Origin: Acidobacteriaceae bacterium
GTDB taxonomy: Bacteria; Acidobacteriota; Terriglobia; Terriglobales; Acidobacteriaceae
Assembly (NCBI GenBank): GCA_030040175.1
Contig: JASHUF010000542.1
Span: forward strand, 1 to 6,973
Length of the DNA: 6,973 nt
Direction: 5' to 3'
Below, piece after piece: positions 1 to 4,283 of the stretch. Within the stretch, counting starts at the first letter, position 1. Each line of letters opens with the position of its first letter. A program made the translations under genes and the position numbers. The notes beneath the pieces are model-generated. The model did no database searches. It had not been told where the DNA came from and saw only the letters and a list, made by a program, of their open reading frames with translations.

Positions 1-536
1 CCGGCGTCCTGCTGGGCTCGCTCTTGCTGCAGCGGCTCATGACCGCAGGCTCGGAAAACACGCTCAACGCCATTCTCGGCGCCATTCTTGTGGGCACCGC
101 GAGCTGGCAGATCGTCTACTCCTTCCGGCCCATGCGCGAGAATTCCTCGGCTCGCGACCGCAGCCCGCTGTTGAGTTGGCTCATGTTTCCTGTGGGCGCC
201 GAAGTCGGCTTCTCTTCGGCCGGCGCCGGCGCGCTGGGCAGCGCCGCCCTGCTCAGTTTCACTCCTCTTGCTCCGGCGCAGGTGGTCGGTACCGACATCG
301 TCTTCGGCTTTCTCGTCTCGCTCATCGGCAGCGGCGCGCACTGGTTCACGCACGCCTCCAGTCCCACGCTGCTGCTCCAACTGATCGCCGGCGGCGCTGC
401 CGGGGCCATCGGCGGAACGCTGCTCAGCACGCACATTCCGCGCCGGCCGCTGCGCTTCGTTCTCTGGCTCTGGATTCTGATCCTCGGCGGGGATTTTCTC
501 TTCAACAGCTATCACGTCTGGGCAGCCACACGCTGA
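1..536 (+). CDS. TauE/SafE-family membrane permease, C-terminal part (5' end outside window)
   Basis: The reading frame is open from base 3 to the TGA at 534-536 and gives 177 residues; the true start lies upstream. The family comprises inner-membrane permeases linked to export or uptake of sulfite, sulfoacetate or other small organosulfur anions, usually about 250 residues, so roughly the last two thirds is seen. Visible features are a leading GVLLGSLLLQRL segment ending the N-terminal repeat, a hydrophobic span at about 21-41, a basic loop at 42-54, then the second repeat with a GAGALGSAALL motif (74-84) and VGTD (95-98), followed by spans at about 95-113, 122-141 and 149-167. The glycine-rich small-residue helix followed by VGTD is typical of the family. 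Substrate cannot be told from this fragment. The gene converges on the lipoprotein gene at 720-932. The TTG at 24 and ATG at 39 are internal codons and unlikely to be starts. Confidence 0.85.
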   Translation, partial: GVLLGSLLLQRLMTAGSENTLNAILGAILVGTASWQIVYSFRPMRENSSARDRSPLLSWLMFPVGAEVGFSSAGAGALGSAALLSFTPLAPAQVVGTDIVFGFLVSLIGSGAHWFTHASSPTLLLQLIAGGAAGAIGGTLLSTHIPRRPLRFVLWLWILILGGDFLFNSYHVWAATR

Positions 537-557
537 GCTCGCGCGCATCGCCACCCA

Positions 558-577
558 GGGCGGCCTGCGGGCCGCCC
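558..577 (+). terminator. GC-rich hairpin after the permease gene
   Basis: A perfect 8-bp stem (GGGCGGCC at 558-565, GGCCGCCC at 570-577) with a TGCG loop starts 22 bp after the permease stop. Only two T residues follow it, so it is not a textbook intrinsic terminator, but the position and strength fit a 3'-end hairpin. The stem is symmetrical and could act on either strand. Confidence 0.5.
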
Positions 578-604
578 TTCGCATATCGGCACACGCAACT
601 CAAC

Positions 605-722
605 TACAGCGGTTTCAGAGTTGCTGTATCCCGAAGACGACCCGTTGAAGTGGCTTTTTCCTCAAGAAAAAGCCACCCTGCGCGATGCAAAAAAGGGATA
701 TAACCACTCTGAAACCGCTCTA
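605..722. repeat. 118-bp nested palindromic element (MITE- or REP-like)
   Basis: The element is built from three nested, perfectly paired blocks. The outermost is a 14-bp inverted repeat, AGCGGTTTCAGAGT (608-621) and ACTCTGAAACCGCT (706-719). Inside it are TATCCC (627-632) and GGGATA (695-700). At the centre is an 11-bp stem, GTGGCTTTTTC (650-660) and GAAAAAGCCAC (666-676), with loop CTCAA. The unpaired stretches between blocks are nearly equal on both sides (5/5 and 17/18 nt). TA dinucleotides flank it at 605-606 and 721-722, each separated from the repeat by one C. No ORF of significance lies inside. The form matches a non-autonomous miniature inverted-repeat element; the flanking TA is what IS630/Tc1-type elements duplicate, but that link is inference. 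It lies between convergent genes and could also fold in either transcript. Confidence 0.75.
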
Positions 723-932
723 ATGGCGTTCGTCCTGGCTGCGGCGCCAGTCCGCATACTCTCTCTGCTCTTCTGCGCTGCGCTTGTTTAAATCCATGTG
801 CTCTCTATGAGTATCGTGCTCCCATTGCTCGTAGTAGACGGTTTCCTGCGATCGGCAACCCATCATCGCTACGGGAAGAGCCATCGCCACTGCAAGCAGG
901 AGTGGAGCGCATCTCCGGAACAAAGAGTGCAT
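720..932 (-). CDS. Small predicted lipoprotein, 70 residues
   Basis: The protein has a signal-peptide-like N terminus: basic LFRR (4-7), a hydrophobic stretch (9-25), then MMGC with Cys26 as the likely lipidated residue. The -1 Gly fits a lipobox, though Met at -3 is unusual. The mature part (about 44 residues) is highly polar and rich in Tyr, Trp, His, Arg and Glu (YYEQW, THREHMD, EEQREYADWRR), the style of small uncharacterised envelope proteins seen in Acidobacteriota; function unknown. I chose the ATG at 932 because GGAGGG (946-941) lies 8 nt upstream; the in-frame ATG at 938 would leave only 2 nt. The frame stays open upstream through the tRNA region, but no codon use, start or ribosome site supports a longer protein. 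The stop TAG (722-720) sits exactly at the edge of the palindromic element, so the C terminus may have been reshaped by insertion. Confidence 0.72.
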   Translation of the reverse strand: MHSLFRRCAPLLLAVAMALPVAMMGCRSQETVYYEQWEHDTHREHMDLNKRSAEEQREYADWRRSQDERH

Positions 933-953
933 AAGCATTGCCCTCCGGTACGA

Positions 954-983
954 ATCATACGCGCGTGTGCCATGCGAAGTCAC
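954..983 (-). promoter_or_regulatory. Candidate sigma70-type promoter for the lipoprotein gene
   Basis: On the minus strand, GTGACT (983-978; 4 of 6 to TTGACA) is followed after 18 nt by TATGAT (959-954; 5 of 6 to TATAAT). The implied transcription start near 947 would leave a leader of only about 15 nt before the ATG at 932, beginning almost at the GGAGGG ribosome site. This is a consensus reading only. Confidence 0.4.
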
Positions 984-984
984 C

Positions 985-1027
985 GGGGCGGCCCTCGGGT
1001 CGCGCCCGGTGTTTATTAGGCCGCCCC
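985..1027 (-). terminator. Inverted repeat between the tRNA repeats and the lipoprotein gene
   Basis: GGGGCGGCC (985-993) and GGCCGCCCC (1019-1027) form a perfect 9-bp inverted repeat. Its 25-nt loop contains a smaller stem, CGGG (996-999) with CCCG (1005-1008). It lies downstream of tRNA-Leu and its repeats in the direction of tRNA transcription, so it could end that transcript; no T-run follows on either strand. It also lies just upstream of the -35 of the lipoprotein promoter. The GGGCGGCC core is shared with the hairpin at 558-577, so it may simply be the 3'-end hairpin type favoured by this genome. Confidence 0.4.
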
Positions 1028-1062
1028 TGAGCGCGCCGGCTCTAAATAGCAATTTCGATTGA

Positions 1063-1302
1063 TGGTGCGGAAGGCGGGACTTGAACTTGAGCCGCTTTGC
1101 GGGCGTTAGCCCGCAGGCGAAATCCCGAGCGCAGCGAGGGACCCGGACCTGCCCCGCACTTCCATGAATTTGGTGCGGAAGGCGGGACTTGAACTTGAGC
1201 CGCTTGGCGGGCGTTGGCCCGCAGGCGAAATCCCGAGCGCAGCGAGGGACCCAGACCTGCCCCGCACTTCCATGAATTTGGTGCGGAAGGCGGGACTTGA
1301 AC
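1063..1302 (-). repeat. 108-bp tandem repeat carrying the tRNA-Leu 3' end, 2.2 copies
   Basis: Unit 1 is 1063-1170, unit 2 is 1171-1278, and a partial third copy, 1279-1302, is the real 3' end of the tRNA gene. The two full units match at 105 of 108 positions, differing at 1098/1206 (T/G), 1108/1216 (A/G) and 1145/1253 (G/A). Each begins on the + strand with the complement of the last 24 nt of tRNA-Leu, including CCA, the acceptor 3' strand and most of the T arm. The rest of each unit holds a perfect hairpin GCGGGC-GTTR-GCCCGC (1099-1114 and 1207-1222) and a dyad-like AAATCCCGAGCGCAGCGAGG stretch. One of the three differences is in the hairpin loop and one just outside the stem, so the stem is intact in both units. 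The layout resembles the tRNA-3'-end repeats downstream of E. coli tyrT. Because 108 is divisible by 3, open frames here show artificial 36-residue repeats. Confidence 0.95.
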
Positions 1303-1363
1303 CCGCAAGCCTTTTGGGCGCTAGCTCCTAAGGCTAGTGTGTTTGCCATTTCACCACTTCCGC
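1279..1363 (-). tRNA. tRNA-Leu (anticodon UAG)
   Basis: The 85-nt gene has CCA encoded (1281-1279) and folds as a class II tRNA. The acceptor stem is GCGGAAG (1363-1357) with CTTCCGC (1289-1283) and discriminator A at 1282. The D stem is GTG/CAC with a loop containing GG. The anticodon stem is CTAGC/GCTAG around loop CTTAGGA, putting anticodon TAG at 1330-1328. A variable arm has stem GCC/GGC, and the T arm is GCGGG-TTCAAGT-CCCGC. UAG with a long variable arm identifies leucine, reading CUA and other CUN codons. Its last 24 nt are repeated twice more downstream at exact 108-bp intervals, while the upstream 61 nt occur once, so this is the only complete copy here. Confidence 0.97.
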
Positions 1364-1395
1364 TCAAAGCCGGTGGGCAACGGGAGCCAGTTCCA

Positions 1396-1424
1396 AGTCT
1401 AGTGGGATTGCGAAGCGGATGCAA
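1396..1424 (-). promoter_or_regulatory. Candidate promoter of tRNA-Leu
   Basis: On the minus strand, TTGCAT (1424-1419) and TAGACT (1401-1396) are separated by exactly 17 nt, and the tRNA 5' end is 32 nt beyond the -10. The same TAGACT hexamer appears in the candidate promoter of the MFS gene. The ECF sigma gene is transcribed in the opposite direction from about 100 bp away. No consensus promoter for the sigma gene was convincing in 1425-1523; a GGAAA-GAAT-TTTCC dyad at 1468-1481 is the only notable pattern there. Confidence 0.5.
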
Positions 1425-1523
1425 TGTTGCGGTGCGAAGCCGCTCGGTTCAGCTCGTTAGCGGGCGCGGAAAGAATTTTCCTGCAGATAACCTGAACAGA
1501 AATGATAAGAATCGAATATACCC

Positions 1524-2102
1524 ATGGAAGCCTCCCAGGGCGTGTCCGCTGCGAACTCGGTGGGCCAGCTTTGCGTCCCGCGATCCGACGGGGCCGCGGA
1601 ATCGGACGTGGAGCGCGAGGTTTTGCGGCTGTTCGAAGAGTTTCGCGTCCCGCTTCTGCGCTACGGCCTTTCGCTGGGGATCGCCGTGCACGACGCCGAA
1701 GAGGTGGTGCAGGAGACTTTTCTCGCGCTTTTCCGGCATCTGCAGCAGGGACGGCCGCGCGAGAATCTTCGCGGATGGATCTTCCGCGTGACGCATAATT
1801 TGGCCCTGAAGCAGGGCAATCGAATCAAAGCCATGCGCGAACGCATGGAGCCCGATGAGTTAATGGAGGAGCCGCCCGACCCCGGACCCTCACCGGAGCA
1901 GCAATTCTCCGACAGGCAGAGACGGCGCCATCTGCTGGCCGTGGTTCGGGCTTTGCCGCAGACCGATCAATGCTGCCTGCGCCTGCGGGCCGAAGGCCTC
2001 CGGTACCGGGAGATTGCCGCCGTGCTCGGGGTCTCCCTCGGCACCGTGTCGGCGTCGCTGGCGCGGTCCTTTTCCCGGTTGATCCGTGCGGACGGAAGGT
2101 GA
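1524..2102 (+). CDS. ECF-type (sigma70 family) RNA polymerase sigma factor
   Basis: This 192-residue protein has the two-domain build of extracytoplasmic-function sigma factors, which direct RNA polymerase to stress or envelope-response promoters. Region 2 spans about 33-100, with core-binding DAEEVVQETFLALFRH (57-72) and -10-binding NLRGWIFRVTHNLALKQ (81-97). An acidic, Pro-rich linker covers about 108-130 (MEEPPDPGPSPEQQ). Region 4 spans about 137-188, with ALPQTDQCCLRLRAEGL and the helix-turn-helix YREIAAVLGVSLGTVSASLA. About 30 residues precede region 2, slightly long for the class. The ATG at 1524 is the first start after an in-frame TAA (1506-1508), but no clear Shine-Dalgarno precedes it, so the start is less certain than the gene. 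The anti-sigma gene follows 4 bp after the stop, so the pair is almost certainly one operon, and ECF genes of this kind usually regulate themselves. Confidence 0.93.
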   Translation: MEASQGVSAANSVGQLCVPRSDGAAESDVEREVLRLFEEFRVPLLRYGLSLGIAVHDAEEVVQETFLALFRHLQQGRPRENLRGWIFRVTHNLALKQGNRIKAMRERMEPDELMEEPPDPGPSPEQQFSDRQRRRHLLAVVRALPQTDQCCLRLRAEGLRYREIAAVLGVSLGTVSASLARSFSRLIRADGR

Positions 2103-2106
2103 ATGG

Positions 2107-2979
2107 ATGCTCGATCAGCGGCATCTTTCGGATGAGGATCTCCTCCGCGCCGCGGAGGGCGAGACGCCGCGCACGCTGACGCGTCGTGTTCGCACCCATC
2201 TTGCAAGCTGCCCGGATTGCCGCAGGAAGCTGGCAGATAGAGAGAAGGTCTTGGCCGATTTTGCGCTCGCGCAGCGCGCGATCTTCGATCACCGCATTCC
2301 TTCCATCGAGGGTCCGCGTGCGCTCCTGCGCATCCGCATGGCCGAGGCGGCTCTTGCCCGCCGACCCGGTTTCTGGCTGCGCCTCGCACGGCCTGCGCCA
2401 TGGCTTGGCTGGGCGGCCCTTGCGGCCATGGCATTGACGGGAATTGCACTCGGCAGACTCGTCTTTCATCCAGCGCCATCAGGCCGGGACGGGGCTCAGG
2501 CGGCAGCGGTTGAGGCCGGTTTCGTTCCCAACCGCAGCCTGACTCCGGGCGCGACCCGGCCCGTCTCGATGACCGAAGTCTGCTCCATGCCCCACGAAGA
2601 GGTGGTCAAGGATGTATCCGCATCTCTGCGCGCGAGTGTTTTTCAAGAGTACGGAATCCGCGATGCCCGCGCCGATGACTACGAAGTCGATTTCCTGATT
2701 GCGCCGGGATTGGGCGGCACCGACGACATTCATAACCTCTGGCCGGAGCCCTATCGCGCGGGCTCCTGGGACGCGCGTGCCAAGGATGCGCTCGAGGAAC
2801 GCCTCCACCAGCTCGTCTGTGCGCACAAACTCGATCTGCTCACAGCGCAACGGGCAATTGCCAGCGACTGGATCTCCGCATACAAGAAATACTTCGGCAC
2901 AGACAGGCCGCAGTATGTTGCCGGAACTGCCGGCGCGCCTCCGATTTTGGACCGGCGCCGAGATTTTCCGGCGAGCTGA
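2107..2979 (+). CDS. Membrane anti-sigma factor (zf-HC2-like) with C-terminal HNH-like domain
   Basis: This 290-residue protein should bind and inhibit the upstream sigma factor. Residues 1-60 form a zinc-binding anti-sigma domain with H31-x3-C35-x2-C38 (THLASCPDCRRKL). One membrane helix follows at about 99-119 (WLGWAALAAMALTGIALGRL), putting the rest outside the cytoplasm. Residues about 155-265 resemble a family of small HNH/beta-beta-alpha-metal nuclease-like proteins: VCS near 158, a VFQEYGI turn (178-184), then YEVD-x-LI...LGG...DIHNLWPEPY (192-216) and a C-terminal EERLHQLVC...AQRAIASDWISAYKKYF segment. In that family, as I recall it, the residue after EVD is the catalytic His; here it is Phe196 (TTC at 2692-2694), so nuclease activity is doubtful and a sensing role more likely. 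I chose ATG 2107 because GGAAGG (2094-2099) lies 7 nt upstream; the GTG at 2086 inside the sigma gene has no such support. The 4-bp gap to the sigma stop suggests translational coupling. Confidence 0.85.
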   Translation: MLDQRHLSDEDLLRAAEGETPRTLTRRVRTHLASCPDCRRKLADREKVLADFALAQRAIFDHRIPSIEGPRALLRIRMAEAALARRPGFWLRLARPAPWLGWAALAAMALTGIALGRLVFHPAPSGRDGAQAAAVEAGFVPNRSLTPGATRPVSMTEVCSMPHEEVVKDVSASLRASVFQEYGIRDARADDYEVDFLIAPGLGGTDDIHNLWPEPYRAGSWDARAKDALEERLHQLVCAHKLDLLTAQRAIASDWISAYKKYFGTDRPQYVAGTAGAPPILDRRRDFPAS

Positions 2980-2986
2980 CCGCCCT

Positions 2987-3005
2987 CCGCAGGGTATCCC
3001 CGCGG
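2987..3005 (+). terminator. Hairpin just after the anti-sigma gene
   Basis: CCGC-A-GGG (2987-2994) can pair with CCC-C-GCGG (2998-3005) around loop TAT, giving seven pairs and one A/C mismatch. It begins 8 bp past the stop codon and is the only good 3'-end hairpin there. No T-run follows. The remaining sequence to about 3054 shows no ORF or repeat that I can support. Confidence 0.35.
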
Positions 3006-3063
3006 CCTGCCGGACGGGACCACAGCCAACGTCCCCCATTCATCCAGGCGATAAGCCAAAATA

Positions 3064-3111
3064 TCTTGAAATATTCAAGAAAATGATTGAAATAATAGGA
3101 TATGATCATAT
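3064..3111 (+). promoter_or_regulatory. AT-rich operator/promoter island upstream of the SIS gene
   Basis: In a strongly AT-rich patch (about 3055-3125), unlike its surroundings, two palindromes stand out. TCTTGAA-ATA-TTCAAGA (3064-3080) has perfect 7-bp arms, and ATATGATCATAT (3100-3111) is a perfect 12-bp palindrome. TTGAAATA occurs at 3066 and again at 3087, exactly 21 bp or two helical turns apart. TATGAT at 3101-3106 could be a -10 hexamer (5 of 6) lying inside the second palindrome, which would let a bound repressor block RNA polymerase; the matching -35 is weak. The start codon is about 43 bp downstream. Which regulator family binds is unknown. Confidence 0.55.
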
Positions 3112-3153
3112 TGACGTAATAATTCCGCCGTTCAGCTGCGAAAGGGTGCGCCT

Positions 3154-4269
3154 ATGCCCGCTTTTCCGCACCAGATGTTGCGCGAAATTTATGAGCAGCC
3201 GGAGGCGATCAGCCGGACGCTTTCGCTTTATCTCGACCAGCGCGGACTGAAACCCGAAATCGGCGGGAAGCTCTCAAAGTGGGTCAATCCCAATGGCGAG
3301 ATTCTGATTGCCGCTAGCGGCTCCAGCCGCCACAGCGGACTGTACGCGGAGATTCTGCTCGAGGACCTGTGCGGGCTGGCCGTCGATGTTGAGTACGCGA
3401 GCGAATACAGTTATCGCGGCGGTAAGGACGTGCGGCATCCCAGCGTTCTCGTGCTGTCGCAGTCCGGCGAAACATCGGACACGCTGGCCGCGCTCGAAGA
3501 GGCACGCCGGCAAGGGCACAAGACGCTGGCCATCACCAACGCGCCCGCGTCGACGATGGCCCACGAGGCGGATTTCTCCATGAATCTGGCCGCAGGGGTG
3601 GAAAAAGCCATCCCGGCCACGAAAAGCTTCACCTGCCAGCTGGCTGTGCTTTTTCTCGTGGCCCTCTACGAAGGGATGCATCTGAACCGTCTGGATCCGG
3701 AGATTCTGGCGCAGGCGATGCACGACGTTCAATGTGTGCCTGGCGCCCTCGAAGCACAGCTCGACCCCTGGCGTGACCAGGCCGCCGCGCTGGCACGCAA
3801 ATATGCAGGCGCAGCCACGTTTCTGTATCTTGGCCGCGGCATCCACTACGCCATCGCCCGCGAAGGCGCGCTAAAGCTCAAGGAAGCGTCCTATGTGGCT
3901 GCCGAAGGCTACCCGGCGGGCGAGCTCAAGCACGGCCCCAATGCGCTGGTGAGCGAGAGCGTGCCGGTGGTGGTGCTGGCCACGGTCGACCGCAAGCTCG
4001 CCGCCTCCATCCGCAGGTACGAAAAGACGCTGCAGCTTCTTGCCGACATGAAGGAGCAGGGCGCGAAGGTGATCGCCCTCGCCAATAAGAGTGACAGCGG
4101 CGTGCCTGCCCTGGTCACGGACTGCGTACGCGTGCCGGAAACCTCAGAGTATCTGTTGCCGATTCTCGAAGTCGTTCCCCTGCAGCTGTTCGCTTACTTC
4201 ATGGCGCTCGAGCGCGGCGTGGACGTGGACCGGCCACGGAACCTGTCCAAGGCCGTGGTGGAAAAATAA
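3154..4269 (+). CDS. Double-SIS amino-sugar-phosphate isomerase/deaminase (GlmS C-domain-like, NagB-II-type)
   Basis: This 371-residue protein corresponds to the isomerase half of glucosamine-6-phosphate synthase without the N-terminal glutamine amidotransferase domain. It begins with MLREIYEQPEAI (8-19), the junction region of GlmS. SIS domain 1 carries SGSSRHSG (55-62), YASEYSYR (81-88), the phosphate-binding SQSGETSDT (102-110) and GVEKAIPATKSFT (148-160). SIS domain 2 carries LGRG (226-229), EGALKLKEASY (237-247) and AEGYPAGELKHGP (250-262). The C terminus is RPRNLSKAVVEK. Residues matching E. coli GlmS catalytic E488, H504 and K603 are E244, H260 and K366. Without a glutaminase it cannot use glutamine, so a cytoplasmic glucosamine-6-phosphate deaminase (GlcN6P to fructose-6-P plus ammonia) or a related isomerase is more likely; the neighbouring transporter and hexosaminidase support a catabolic role. 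ATG 3154 follows AAAGGG (3141-3146) by 7 nt. It converges on the transporter gene with a 14-bp gap. Confidence 0.88.
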   Translation: MPAFPHQMLREIYEQPEAISRTLSLYLDQRGLKPEIGGKLSKWVNPNGEILIAASGSSRHSGLYAEILLEDLCGLAVDVEYASEYSYRGGKDVRHPSVLVLSQSGETSDTLAALEEARRQGHKTLAITNAPASTMAHEADFSMNLAAGVEKAIPATKSFTCQLAVLFLVALYEGMHLNRLDPEILAQAMHDVQCVPGALEAQLDPWRDQAAALARKYAGAATFLYLGRGIHYAIAREGALKLKEASYVAAEGYPAGELKHGPNALVSESVPVVVLATVDRKLAASIRRYEKTLQLLADMKEQGAKVIALANKSDSGVPALVTDCVRVPETSEYLLPILEVVPLQLFAYFMALERGVDVDRPRNLSKAVVEK

Positions 4270-4283
4270 AGGACGAAGACCAA

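Noticed and set aside
650..676. The central hairpin of the palindromic element as a classical intrinsic terminator.
   Set aside because: The T-run lies in the left arm next to the loop and is paired with the A-run; no T-run follows the stem on either strand.
1063..1178. Additional truncated tRNA genes.
   Set aside because: Only the T-arm remainder and acceptor 3' strand are present in each copy; no 5' half, D arm or anticodon arm exists, so they are repeat-borne fragments.
1063..1302. A short CRISPR array.
   Set aside because: The 24-nt repeat is the 3' end of the tRNA and the sequences between are nearly identical to each other, not unique spacers; there are no cas genes in view.
720..1424. 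A single 234-residue protein on the minus strand covering the tRNA, the repeats and the lipoprotein.
   Set aside because: It reads straight through tRNA-Leu and its repeats. The only part with protein character and a ribosome site is the last 70 residues, so the gene is called at 720-932.
1297..1791. A 164-residue plus-strand ORF crossing the tRNA and the start of the sigma gene.
   Set aside because: It overlaps tRNA-Leu antisense and the sigma factor in another frame; it has no ribosome site or recognisable motif.
2086..2106. GTG at 2086 as the anti-sigma start.
   Set aside because: ATG 2107 has a clear GGAAGG site 7 nt upstream and the domain begins right after it; the GTG has no such support.
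3154..4269. Annotation as complete glutamine-fructose-6-phosphate aminotransferase (GlmS).
   Set aside because: The N-terminal glutaminase domain with its catalytic Cys1 is absent, and no remnant of it is seen upstream of the start codon.
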